Shown: positions 23,883 through 32,415 of the stretch, piece by piece
Layout: each line of letters starts with the position of its first letter
Numbering within the stretch: position 1 is the first letter of the stretch
Translations under genes and position numbers: made by a program
The notes under the pieces: model-generated
What the model saw: the letters and a program-made list of their open reading frames with translations, nothing else
What the model was told of the DNA's origin: nothing
Database searches by the model: none
Origin: Pseudomonadota bacterium
GTDB taxonomy: Bacteria; Desulfobacterota; Desulfobulbia; Desulfobulbales; JAHJIY01
Assembly (NCBI GenBank): GCA_018823175.1
Contig: JAHJIY010000017.1
Coordinates: 1-54,263 of the forward strand
Direction: 5' to 3'
Length of the DNA stretch: 54,263 nt

Positions 23883-24317
23883 TTATCGGCTGATATCCAA
23901 GGCCTTAAGGGCCATGCTTTTCGCGGCATCCAGGGCGGTAACATTAGCCTCATAGGCCCTTCTGGCGCTCATAACATCAATCATCTGTTCCACGACATTA
24001 ACATTGGGCATCATGACAATCCCTTCCTCGTTGGCGTCCGGATGAGATGGATCGTACACTTCCTTAAACGGAGCCTGATCCTCCACAACCTCAACGACCT
24101 GAACTTCACGAAGCTTGGCGTCGGCCGAGTCAAGTTGGGCTCCAAAGGAACCGGCCAATGGTTTGGCGGCAAAAATCACAGATTTAGCCCGATAGGGCCC
24201 GCCCTCAATGGTCCGGGTGGTATCGGCATTAGCCAGGTTCATCGCACTGACATTCAATCTGGTCCGTTCCGCTTTTAAGGCCGAACCACTAATCTTCATC
24301 GCGGTCAGAAAATCCAT
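23883..24317 (-). CDS. flgC: Flagellar basal-body rod protein FlgC
   Basis: 144 aa, the usual length. The N-terminal rod motif SALKAERTRLNVSAMNLANADTTR and the C-terminal NVVEQMIDVMSARRAYEANVTALDAAKSMALKAL are the two halves of the axial-protein coiled coil. It is a proximal rod component. It begins 3 bp after the flgB stop, with GAGG upstream. Confidence 0.97.
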   Translation of the reverse strand: MDFLTAMKISGSALKAERTRLNVSAMNLANADTTRTIEGGPYRAKSVIFAAKPLAGSFGAQLDSADAKLREVQVVEVVEDQAPFKEVYDPSHPDANEEGIVMMPNVNVVEQMIDVMSARRAYEANVTALDAAKSMALKALDISR

Positions 24318-24320
24318 CGC

Positions 24321-24704
24321 TTATTTACCTCCCTCATCAATAGCATACCTCAACCCTTCGAGCTTCTTGGCAATGATGCGGGTCGTCACCTCATACATCA
24401 ATTGATTCCCGGAGAGCTTCACCATCTCTTCATCCAGATCAACCGGTCGGTTCTGTTCCGAAATCCGCAGATTATTGCCGCGTTCCACGTCTCCGATCTT
24501 CAGATGCCGGGCATGGGTTCTGGTCAATTCGTCCTGACCACTCATCACCCCTTCCATGACCTTGGCAAAGGGTAATTCCTGAACCTTATAGCCCGGAGTT
24601 TCCAGGTTGGCGATATTTGATTGAATCAACCCCTGCCGGGCGGAACGGACGTCAAGGGCCTTGGCGCCCAGCGCAAATGATCCACCAAAAATTTTATCAC
24701 TCAC
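24321..24704 (-). CDS. flgB: Flagellar basal-body rod protein FlgB
   Basis: 127 aa, the usual length. It contains the family motif LIQSNIANLETPGYK near the N terminus and the closing helix GNQLMYEVTTRIIAKKLEGLRYAI. It is a proximal rod protein. The start is GTG with GGGAGG nine bases upstream. It is the first gene of the operon, and its sigma-54 promoter lies 47 bp upstream. Confidence 0.96.
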   Translation of the reverse strand: MSDKIFGGSFALGAKALDVRSARQGLIQSNIANLETPGYKVQELPFAKVMEGVMSGQDELTRTHARHLKIGDVERGNNLRISEQNRPVDLDEEMVKLSGNQLMYEVTTRIIAKKLEGLRYAIDEGGK

Positions 24705-24750
24705 TTTTTGGGACCTCCCTGATTATAACTTTTCACTGGAAATAATCTGT

Positions 24751-24766
24751 TGCAATTAAAGTGCCA
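24751..24766 (-). promoter_or_regulatory. Sigma-54 promoter of the flgB operon
   Basis: On the minus strand the sequence is TGGCACTTTAATTGCA: a perfect -24 (TGGCAC), 5-bp spacer and perfect -12 (TTGCA). The flgB start codon follows about 47 bp downstream. A sigma-54 activator gene with an intact GAFTGA loop is the next gene upstream. Confidence 0.9.
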
Positions 24767-24995
24767 AAATAAGCCGAAATAGCTTTCCAGTCTCAGGAAA
24801 AGCAATTTCCGAGCATAAACAAGAGAGCGTTCTCCCGGAGAAAAAAACAGAAATAATCAGCGAAAATAAAGAAATCAGAAAATACAATTTCAGATAAACA
24901 GGGAAAGTAGCGACAGGCAATACCTTGATATGATTAAGTAAACCAGACCAGGAGCAAACGTGAACAACTGAGAATTTATTTTTATAAAATTATTT

Positions 24996-26417
24996 TTAGT
25001 CGACAACTCCCTGGTTGCGGTATTCATGCAACTTATTTCGTAAAGTCCGGACACTTACTCCCAAAATTTTGGCCGCATGTGTCCGATTATTGTCGGTTTT
25101 GTTGAGGGCCTGCAGGATCATTTGACGCTCCACCTCCCTTAAGGTTACCCCATCGCCGAAACTGCCGCCGAGATCACCGCCGGCATATGCCCCATCGGCC
25201 GATGGCTGATTTGAAAACATATCGGGCGGAACTTCCTCATCATACCACAGGTCCCAGAGTTCCAGGCAATCACCGGTCGAAAGGAGGACGGCCCGCTCGA
25301 TCAGGTTTTCCATTTCCCTGATATTGCCTGGCCACTCATACTCCTTAAATCGATACATCGCCGACACCGACAATCTTTTAACTTCCTTACTGTACTGGAC
25401 CGAATACTTCTCAATAAAATAATCAGCCAGCATTTCAATATCCCCCCCCCGTTCACGCAAGGGAGGTAGACGCAAGGGAATAACATTAAGCCGATAATAA
25501 AGATCCGACCGGAAAGTACTTTCCTTAACCGCCGCTTCCAGTGACCGGTTGGTGGTAGCGATGACATGGACGTCAATCTTGATCGGTCCTTTGCCACCCA
25601 GGCGGTCAACTTCTTCCTCCTGCAGGACTCTTAGTAATTTGGCCTGGAGATGCAGGGGAATTTCGCCAATCTCATCAAGCAGCAGAAAACCGCCGTCGGC
25701 CAACTCGAACTTGCCTTTTTTCGAGTTAATCGCGCCGGTAAAAGCCCCTTTTTCGTGACCGAACAACTCGCTTTCCAACAAGGTTTCCGGCAAGGCGGCG
25801 CAATTTAAAGCAACAAAAGGCTCATTACAACGATCTGATTCACTGTGCAGATAACGGGCAAAGACCTCCTTGCCGGTTCCGGACTCACCAAGGAGCAAAA
25901 CAGTCGCCTTACTGGAAGCGACACTTCTGGCACGCTGCATCAACATTTTCAATTTGGGATCTTCCCCGATAATCGGCCGGGGGCTTTTAACGGCACCACT
26001 CTTCTTGACCCCGGGCAGCACCAGGCCGGCAGCAGAAGAAGGAGGAGCAGACTGAAAGATCCTCTCCACCGTATTCTCGATAACTTCCACCGAAAAAGGC
26101 TTGATAATGTAATCAATCGCCCCGTGCTTCATGGCCTCGACCGCCGTATCGATTGTGGCATAGCCGGTGATAATCACCACCGGCAGGTCAGGATGAATCT
26201 GGCGCAGTTTCCGCAAAAATTCAATGCCGTTCATCTCCGGCATTTTGATGTCCGAGACCACCAGATCTGGAATATTCTTGCGGAGCATATCAAGGGCCAT
26301 CCGGCCGTTTTCCGCCACCGCCACTTCATAGCCGTTGCGACTCAAGGCCTCAAACAAGGCGATTCGCATGTTCTGCTCATCGTCAACGATCAATATTTTC
26401 CGGGCTCGTTCTCTCAT
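24996..26417 (-). CDS. Sigma-54-dependent response regulator (NtrC family; FlrC/FlgR-like)
   Basis: 473 aa, REC-AAA+-Fis. The receiver has VDDE and phosphoacceptor Asp56 in VVSDIKMPEMNG. The AAA+ domain has LGESGTGKEVFARYLH (Walker A), the sigma-54 contact loop GHEKGAFTGA and LLDEIGEIPL (Walker B). The C-terminal Fis-type HTH ends NRTHAAKILGVSVRTLRNKLHEY. It sits between its likely kinase (26461-27555) and the flgB operon, whose promoter is a consensus sigma-54 site. It is therefore almost certainly the direct activator of flgB-fliJ, as FlrC is in Vibrio and FlgR in Epsilonproteobacteria. Confidence 0.93.
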   Translation of the reverse strand: MRERARKILIVDDEQNMRIALFEALSRNGYEVAVAENGRMALDMLRKNIPDLVVSDIKMPEMNGIEFLRKLRQIHPDLPVVIITGYATIDTAVEAMKHGAIDYIIKPFSVEVIENTVERIFQSAPPSSAAGLVLPGVKKSGAVKSPRPIIGEDPKLKMLMQRARSVASSKATVLLLGESGTGKEVFARYLHSESDRCNEPFVALNCAALPETLLESELFGHEKGAFTGAINSKKGKFELADGGFLLLDEIGEIPLHLQAKLLRVLQEEEVDRLGGKGPIKIDVHVIATTNRSLEAAVKESTFRSDLYYRLNVIPLRLPPLRERGGDIEMLADYFIEKYSVQYSKEVKRLSVSAMYRFKEYEWPGNIREMENLIERAVLLSTGDCLELWDLWYDEEVPPDMFSNQPSADGAYAGGDLGGSFGDGVTLREVERQMILQALNKTDNNRTHAAKILGVSVRTLRNKLHEYRNQGVVD

Positions 26418-26460
26418 TTATATCCAGATGAATTTCGCAATAATAAAATAAATCTGCCAC

Positions 26461-27555
26461 TCAGCATGACTCCGGGACAATCCACGGCAGCAAAACGATA
26501 AAGGTAGATCCCTTACCCGGCTTGGTTTCAACTTTAACCAAACCATTGTGCACTTCAACAATATGATGGACCGTAGCCAGTCCCAAGCCACTGCCCCGCC
26601 CTCTGGTATTAAAAAAAGGATCAAATATCTTCTCAAGATTTTCTTCTGTAATACCTTCGCCCTGGTCAGTGAACCTGATTTCCAGAAAAGCCCTCCCGTT
26701 GCCGAAAGGATAACTCGTCCGGGTTTCAATCGAAAACTCCCCGCCGTCAGCCATGCTTTCCACGCCATTAAGCCCGATGTTCAAAGAGAGCTGACTCAGA
26801 AGCTCCGCGTCCCCGATGATCTTTTCCTCTTGATGGCCGAATCTACAAACAAAAGATATCTTTCGGGAAAACATCTGCAACTGAGAAATCGTCTCCTCCA
26901 ACCAGCTTGTAATATTTATTGTAGCAGGTTTGGGAACCGGTAAACGAGAAAAAGTTACATAATTATTCAAGATACAATCCATCGTCCTGATCGCCTGCAT
27001 CATCTGACCGGTAACCCTCTCATTATCAGGATCATTTTGTAACTCCCTCTTCAGAATCGAAGCATATAATTCAAGCCCGCCCAGGGGATTTTTCAACTCC
27101 TGGCTCATACTGATCGCCATCTCCTGCATGGCGGTCATTCTTCTTTGCCGGTCAACCTGGCTTTTCACCATGGACGGATAAGTAACATCATCAAATATCA
27201 AAAAAAATCCGGAAATATCCCGAAAAGGACTTTTCAGTTCATTGCGAATAATCGAGATACAGCGTTTTCCCTCGGGTGAAGAATCTGCCCCAACTTCAAT
27301 CAGCAAACGCTCCCCACCCTTTTTTATGATTGTCAGCTCAGACTCGGACAGGCCCAATTTGTTTTTCAGAATTTCCCAGCATGATAAATTTGGGGTGGAA
27401 ACCCCGGACAGTCCTAGAATATTGCGGGCTTGTTGATTGATAGTCAGCAGGGAGCCGGTATTATCGGCAAGAATAATACCGTTTGGCAGACTCTCGATAA
27501 CCGTAAAAAGAAACTCCCTGGATTGATCCGCCTTGTCAAAAGGCCCTGAGGACAT
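26461..27555 (-). CDS. PAS domain sensor histidine kinase (FlrB/FlgS-like)
   Basis: 364 aa, no membrane segment. PAS at about 20-130 (VIESLPNGIILADNTGSLLTINQQARNILG). The HisKA box is MSQELKNPLGGLELYASIL, in which the usual His of the phosphorylated S-H-E/D motif appears as Gln (SQELKNPL); the same Gln is not expected in an active autokinase and deserves checking. The HATPase has LSLNIGLNGVESM, FTDQGEGI, IFDPFFNTRGRGSGLGLATVHHIVEVHNG, all intact. The ATG at 27555 is preferred to an upstream TTG because of AGCAGG upstream. It neighbours its presumed partner regulator, 43 bp away. Confidence 0.87.
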   Translation of the reverse strand: MSSGPFDKADQSREFLFTVIESLPNGIILADNTGSLLTINQQARNILGLSGVSTPNLSCWEILKNKLGLSESELTIIKKGGERLLIEVGADSSPEGKRCISIIRNELKSPFRDISGFFLIFDDVTYPSMVKSQVDRQRRMTAMQEMAISMSQELKNPLGGLELYASILKRELQNDPDNERVTGQMMQAIRTMDCILNNYVTFSRLPVPKPATINITSWLEETISQLQMFSRKISFVCRFGHQEEKIIGDAELLSQLSLNIGLNGVESMADGGEFSIETRTSYPFGNGRAFLEIRFTDQGEGITEENLEKIFDPFFNTRGRGSGLGLATVHHIVEVHNGLVKVETKPGKGSTFIVLLPWIVPESC

Positions 27556-27604
27556 AAGAATACCTGCTCGCAAACAGACTATTTAGAAATTACAAAGTGA
27601 CAAA

Positions 27605-29662
27605 TCAATTCAAAACAGCCCGCACTTCAGAGACAGCCTGATCAATTTCATTTTGTTTGTAACGCTCTTGGGCAACCTTCCGCCATAAAGGATCTTCTCC
27701 CTTGCTGGCCTTCCCGAAATGCAGGTTGCTCTTTTCCTTTTTCCCGAGCTGCAGGTAAATTTCACCCAGCCGCATATGAATCTCCTGGGCCAAGGCGGTC
27801 TCCTGCGGCAGATAATCAGCTACGGCCAGCAGATAAGCATCCGCCGCCGGCCACAATTCATTCTTCGCCAACCTGGCATCACCGATCAGACGGTACATTT
27901 CCTGCTGGACCGGACCGGCCAGCCACTTGTTCTGACGGTAAATCTCAATCGCCTCCGACGCCTCGGCTAATTGCTGCCGAGCCAGCAACAATTGGAGATG
28001 GGCGCCGGCATATTCCGATTTTTTTTCAACCCGGGTCGCCAGGCTAATCGCCTCTTTATAAAAATCAAGGGCCGGGGCATATTCACCCTGATCCTCCCGC
28101 AATCGACCGCTCAAAAAGTAAATTTCCGCCAAAGCGGGACTACCTTGATAGATATCCCGCAAATGGGTAAGCAGCAGATCGGCGGAAGCAAGATCTTTCT
28201 TGGCCAGATAGACCATGGCCCGACGAAAATAAAGGTCGAGCCGCTCCTGGTCAGTCAGCGCCAGCCCCAGGGCCCGATAATAGACAACCGCGGCCTGATC
28301 ATACAAGGCAAGCGCTTCCATGGCCTGGCCGATCAACGACAACAACCGCCCGCCGCCATAATCTGCGACATGCTCATGCTCAGCCCGGTAAAGGTCAAAT
28401 ATTTTATCGTATTCCTTATTCTCCAGATGTTTTTCAACCCAGGCCACCAGGATCTGGCCCAAGGCACTTTCTACTTTTTTGGAAAATCGCCCTCCGCCCC
28501 TCTTCAAATAATCCCGGCCAAGTTCATAGGACTTTTCAAAATCACCACGGGACTGATACCGCAACATCAAGCCATACCTGGCATCCTGACTGATCTCTCC
28601 GGCGGAATAGGCCGCGAGCAACTCTTTATAAGGCGCATCCCCGGCGGGATCGGTCAGATCATTTCTTTTCTGCCACTTGCCAAGCTTACTTCGGGGGTCG
28701 TCCAGGTACTGGGCCTGCCGAAAACGGATTAATACCGCCAGATCACTTTGCGGCGATTCATCCAGGATTTTCTCATAAAAGATCTGAGCGGTCGCATCCT
28801 CCCCTTGCCGATAATAACTTTCAGCCAGTTCAAACAACCCCTTGGCCCGCTCCTGCGGACTGTCCGCCAAAACATTTATGTAATGATAAAGTAATTTTCG
28901 CCCTTCCTGAATTTCCGCCTCAGAGTCGTGCCTGACCAAAGCAGAACGGATCCGGCCCAGCAGATCAGCATAATCCTTTGACTCCGGGGCCAACTCTTTT
29001 TTAGTCAGATTAAAAAACCGGAGCGCCTCTTTATATTTGCCGGCCGCATAATTAAGATCGCCCAAAGCAACTGCCGCCTGATGGCGTAACTTCTTGTCCT
29101 TGCCGGCAATCAATCCATGATAGATTTTTTCCGCTTCTTCACTTTGGCCGATAGCCACTAAGGTCTTCGCCTTCCAGAATAAACCCAGGGAGTAATTTTC
29201 GGATTTGGGATAACGCTCCAGAAAAAGCTTGAAGTAAATCAAGGCCTCCCGCAGAAAACTCATATGAAAGTGGGCGATTCCCACCTCAAGATAGGCATCG
29301 GGGGCATGTTTTGATTTCGGGAAAATACCAAAGAACTTCCGGTACAGATCTCTTACTTTTTCCCATTCCGGTTTTTTGGCAACCAGCGCCTCGGCTTTTA
29401 AAATTTCAGCCGCTCGCCACAGGGCTTCCTCCGCCTTTTCATGGTCAGGATAATATTCAAAAAGACGCTCAAAAAGATACGCGGCCCGCTGGTTCTGTTC
29501 GGCCTCAACCGCCGCAACCGCTTCCGCCCATAATTTAGTGGGCGACTCAATGACGACCTTGCCTTCTTCAGCTGCGGTTGCCGTTGCTACCATCCCCGGC
29601 GACAGCACGGAAAAAAATGCCACTGGCAGAATCAGTAAAACTATCAGCTTGCGCAGAATCAT
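27605..29662 (-). CDS. Large exported TPR protein in the flagellar regulatory cluster
   Basis: 685 aa. A signal peptide is evident (RKLIVLLILPVAFFSVLSPGMVATATAAEE). The rest is a long array of tetratricopeptide-type helical hairpins (for example NQRAAYLFERLFEYYPDHEKAEEALWRAAEIL and HFHMSFLREALIYFKLFLERYPKSENYSLGLFWKAK), at least ten, resembling the BamD/YbgF/Tol-associated style of TPR. No catalytic domain is seen. It lies between the FlrA-like regulator and the FlrB-like kinase on the same strand with gaps of 50-60 bp, so it is probably co-expressed with flagellar regulators. A role in envelope assembly or polar placement of the flagellum is possible but not shown. Confidence 0.75.
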   Translation of the reverse strand: MILRKLIVLLILPVAFFSVLSPGMVATATAAEEGKVVIESPTKLWAEAVAAVEAEQNQRAAYLFERLFEYYPDHEKAEEALWRAAEILKAEALVAKKPEWEKVRDLYRKFFGIFPKSKHAPDAYLEVGIAHFHMSFLREALIYFKLFLERYPKSENYSLGLFWKAKTLVAIGQSEEAEKIYHGLIAGKDKKLRHQAAVALGDLNYAAGKYKEALRFFNLTKKELAPESKDYADLLGRIRSALVRHDSEAEIQEGRKLLYHYINVLADSPQERAKGLFELAESYYRQGEDATAQIFYEKILDESPQSDLAVLIRFRQAQYLDDPRSKLGKWQKRNDLTDPAGDAPYKELLAAYSAGEISQDARYGLMLRYQSRGDFEKSYELGRDYLKRGGGRFSKKVESALGQILVAWVEKHLENKEYDKIFDLYRAEHEHVADYGGGRLLSLIGQAMEALALYDQAAVVYYRALGLALTDQERLDLYFRRAMVYLAKKDLASADLLLTHLRDIYQGSPALAEIYFLSGRLREDQGEYAPALDFYKEAISLATRVEKKSEYAGAHLQLLLARQQLAEASEAIEIYRQNKWLAGPVQQEMYRLIGDARLAKNELWPAADAYLLAVADYLPQETALAQEIHMRLGEIYLQLGKKEKSNLHFGKASKGEDPLWRKVAQERYKQNEIDQAVSEVRAVLN

Positions 29663-29722
29663 AAAAATACTTTTCCCAGTAAAATCATCAGCTCATTAAC
29701 CATCTCAGCTGGAATAAACCGC

Positions 29723-31102
29723 CTACTCCGGCGGCATTATCTTATACCGTTTCATCTTCTCAAGTAAAGTTGTCCGGTTGACATCAAGCAATTTGGCGGC
29801 CCTGTTTTTGACCCACCCGCTCTGATCAAGGGCCTGCACGATAAACCTTTTCTCAAAATCGGTAACAACCTTGCTTAAAGAAAAACCCTGTTCAGGAATT
29901 TCGTCAACCGCCTCAACCCGTCCGCCGGACCTGACTGATGCACCAAGAAGTTTTTCCGGCAGATCATCCATCGTAATAACATCATCCGCCGCCAGAATAA
30001 CCACTCTCTCTACTACATTTTCCAATTCCCGCACATTGCCGGGCCACGAATAATTCAACAAAACCTCCATCGCATCCGGCGCAAAACCAGAAATTGTTTT
30101 TTTCTTGGAGCGATTCATTTTATTGATGAAATTTTCGATCAGCAACGGGATGTCCGTGACCCTCTCCCTAAGCGGCGGCGTCTCAACCGGAATCACATTC
30201 AGCCGGTAAAAAAGATCTTCCCGGAAACGCCCTGCGGCTACCTCCTGTTCAAGATCCCGATTAGTGGCGGCAACAACCCTGAAATCAGAATTAATTGTTT
30301 TCATCCCGCCAATCCGCTCAAACTGCTTCTCTTGGAGGACCCTTAGAATTTTAACTTGCAGCATGGGACTCATCTCGGCAATTTCATCCAGAAAAATTGT
30401 CCCGCCATCGGCCAGTTCAAATCGTCCTATCCTGGAACGAATCGCATGGGTAAAGGCCCCTTTTTCATGGCCAAAAAGTTCACTCTCCAAAAGTTCACCG
30501 GGAATGGCCCCGCAGTTGACCGGCACAAAATGGCCGTGGCGCCGCGAACTTTCATAGTGGAGGGCCTGGGCCACAAGCTCTTTACCGGTGCCACTTTCCC
30601 CCTGCAGCAAAACCGTGGTATCGGTATCACAGATCTTTTTGACCAGCGACACCAGCTTTTCCATTTTCTTGCTTCGACCGATAATTTTGGCCAGACCTTT
30701 CTGGTTGCCGGATGATGCCCGATTCGAGTAAGGGAGTAACATCGAGAGTGCCTTGGTCATAGCCTCACGCAGAAGCTCAAGATCCAAAGGGGCTCCCAGA
30801 TAATCGGTAATTCCTGATTTGGCCAGCTGCACTGCTTCCGACAAAGACGGCTTGGAAGCAGCAAAGAAAATCGGAACCTCACCGGCGCAAGTCTTGATCT
30901 GTCTCAAAAGATCTGAAACTTCACTTGCCGATATTGTCCCGGCCAAGATAACCAGGTCAAACTGTCTTTGACTAAGGGACTCGGTTATGTCGGCGGCAAT
31001 AGATATTTTTGAGACGGGGAATCCCCCCTGGACCAGCAGATCGAAGAGATCAGCAGAAAAAGCTGTGGAGTCGGTCAGCAACAGTATAGAAATTTTATTC
31101 AT
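29723..31102 (-). CDS. Sigma-54-dependent Fis-family activator with pseudo-receiver (FleQ/FlrA-like)
   Basis: 459 aa. The N-terminal domain is receiver-like, but the phosphoacceptor strand reads FDLVILAGTIS, where Asp is expected after VIL, so it cannot be phosphorylated in the normal way; FleQ/FlrA have a similarly degenerate FleQ domain. The AAA+ domain is intact with LLQGESGTGKELVAQALH and FLDEIAEMSP. The sigma-54 loop reads GHEKGAFTHA rather than GAFTGA. The Fis HTH ends WVKNRAAKLLDVNRTTLLEKMKRY. Being first in a series leading to a kinase-regulator pair and the flgB operon, it is a good candidate for the flagellar master activator. FleQ responds to c-di-GMP; whether this one does is not visible. 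Confidence 0.85.
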   Translation of the reverse strand: MNKISILLLTDSTAFSADLFDLLVQGGFPVSKISIAADITESLSQRQFDLVILAGTISASEVSDLLRQIKTCAGEVPIFFAASKPSLSEAVQLAKSGITDYLGAPLDLELLREAMTKALSMLLPYSNRASSGNQKGLAKIIGRSKKMEKLVSLVKKICDTDTTVLLQGESGTGKELVAQALHYESSRRHGHFVPVNCGAIPGELLESELFGHEKGAFTHAIRSRIGRFELADGGTIFLDEIAEMSPMLQVKILRVLQEKQFERIGGMKTINSDFRVVAATNRDLEQEVAAGRFREDLFYRLNVIPVETPPLRERVTDIPLLIENFINKMNRSKKKTISGFAPDAMEVLLNYSWPGNVRELENVVERVVILAADDVITMDDLPEKLLGASVRSGGRVEAVDEIPEQGFSLSKVVTDFEKRFIVQALDQSGWVKNRAAKLLDVNRTTLLEKMKRYKIMPPE

Positions 31103-31620
31103 GCCGCCTTTTCAAGATGAGGTTTAGACCTTTAGCAGAAAGATCTACACAAAACCGTAGACATTCACAAGTTACTTTAATCCCTGCCGAAACTCTTTTA
31201 AGCTGCCAAGAGTCTTATCCCCATTGAAGCTCCCCGCGGCAGATAGCGAGAGAAACGAGACTTCGAGCTGCGCGGAATGTGCCGCGCAGCAAATACCCTT
31301 GGGGTGCGTTTCGCTTTGCAAGTTCAAGTGATTAATGAGCAAAATCCCGACCGGCTATTTAACTTGCCATCCTTACCTTATTTGTTGTAATTTCAAGGTT
31401 TAAGAGGATATTTTACGTACTTTTGTATACAACATCCACAAAAAAAGTGTGCTTTTTTTTTAACATGATATAGTTTACCGTTCAACATTACCTTTCAAAG
31501 TAAAAAACTTATGGATTAAAACTAGTTACAAAAAACCGAAGGCGGATTCCCAAACAAATCGGAACTATTAATATATTATGGAAGATTTACTGGCCAAACC
31601 GCCAGTAATAATTAAAAAAA
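31103..31620. other. Long divergent intergenic region with hairpins
   Basis: 518 bp between the FlrA-like gene (minus) and ftsE (plus). It contains a perfect 9-bp stem GCTGCGCGG/CCGCGCAGC at 31267-31290. Short blocks at 31296-31351 (CCCTTGGGGTGC and GAGCAAAA-TCCCGAC) recur at 51679-51721. An A7/T10-rich hairpin lies at about 31438-31461. The last 180 bp are very AT-rich and probably include the ftsE promoter, but no clear -35/-10 pair was picked out. Confidence 0.55.
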
Positions 31621-32361
31621 ATGCTAGAAACATACCCGGCCGATCGTCCGTTAGTTGAAATCGTCAAAGTTACCAAAGTATACTCTCCAGACATCGTTGC
31701 CCTGCAAAACATTTCACTTTCCGTCGCCAAAGGCGAGCTACTATTCCTGACCGGGCGAAGCGGCGCCGGCAAGACCACTCTCCTCAAACTGATCTGCTGC
31801 GTTGAAAAACCAAACAAGGGTGTCATCGAAATAGCGGGGAAAGACCTGAACAAACTAAGTTCGCCCAATATTCAAGCCCTGCGCCGGGAAACCGGCGTTG
31901 CTTATCAGGATTTCAAGATCCTGCCGCGCCAAACGGTTTACCGAAACATCGCTATTGCCATGGAAGTCAATTACACCGCTGCCAAAGTAATCAAAAAAAG
32001 AATAGATGAACTGCTCGACGTGCTAAAGCTGACTCACAAGCGCAATATCCCGGCCGGCAAACTGTCCCGGGGGGAACAACAAAGAGTGGCAATTGCCCGG
32101 GCCGCAGCTACAAAACCGCCTCTGATTCTGGCCGATGAGCCGACCGGTAACCTTGATCCGGCCATGTCCCTCCAGGTCATGGGCTTATTTGAAAAACTCA
32201 ACGAAGGGGGCAGCACAATAATTATCGCCACCCACGATGAGACACTTTACAAAAATAACCGCTACCGCAAGGTTGATCTGCATTATGGTCAGTTTGCCAC
32301 CCAATCAACCCTGCCCGGTTTTCTGCCGCCGGCCAACGGCAACCAGCAAAAATTAATCTGA
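31621..32361 (+). CDS. ftsE: Cell division ATP-binding protein FtsE
   Basis: 246 aa ABC ATPase. Walker A GRSGAGKTT (45-53), Q-loop region VAYQDFKILPRQTVYRNI, signature LSRGEQQRVAIARA, Walker B LILADEPTGNLD, H-loop ATHDE. The FtsE-type sequence around the Q-loop and the ftsX gene immediately after it set it apart from LolD/MacB-like ATPases. With FtsX it forms an inner-membrane complex at the septum that triggers peptidoglycan hydrolases through EnvC. The ATG lacks a Shine-Dalgarno. The C-terminal extension of about 20 residues is slightly longer than usual. Confidence 0.93.
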   Translation: MLETYPADRPLVEIVKVTKVYSPDIVALQNISLSVAKGELLFLTGRSGAGKTTLLKLICCVEKPNKGVIEIAGKDLNKLSSPNIQALRRETGVAYQDFKILPRQTVYRNIAIAMEVNYTAAKVIKKRIDELLDVLKLTHKRNIPAGKLSRGEQQRVAIARAAATKPPLILADEPTGNLDPAMSLQVMGLFEKLNEGGSTIIIATHDETLYKNNRYRKVDLHYGQFATQSTLPGFLPPANGNQQKLI

Positions 32362-32415
32362 GACGACGAACCTACTTTGAATTCCGACCATTTTTTTTAT
32401 AGCAGGAGAAGCTAA

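Noticed and set aside
27971-28732. 253-aa plus-strand frame opposite the TPR protein
   Set aside because: Shadow of the minus-strand TPR gene; no start signal or recognisable domain.
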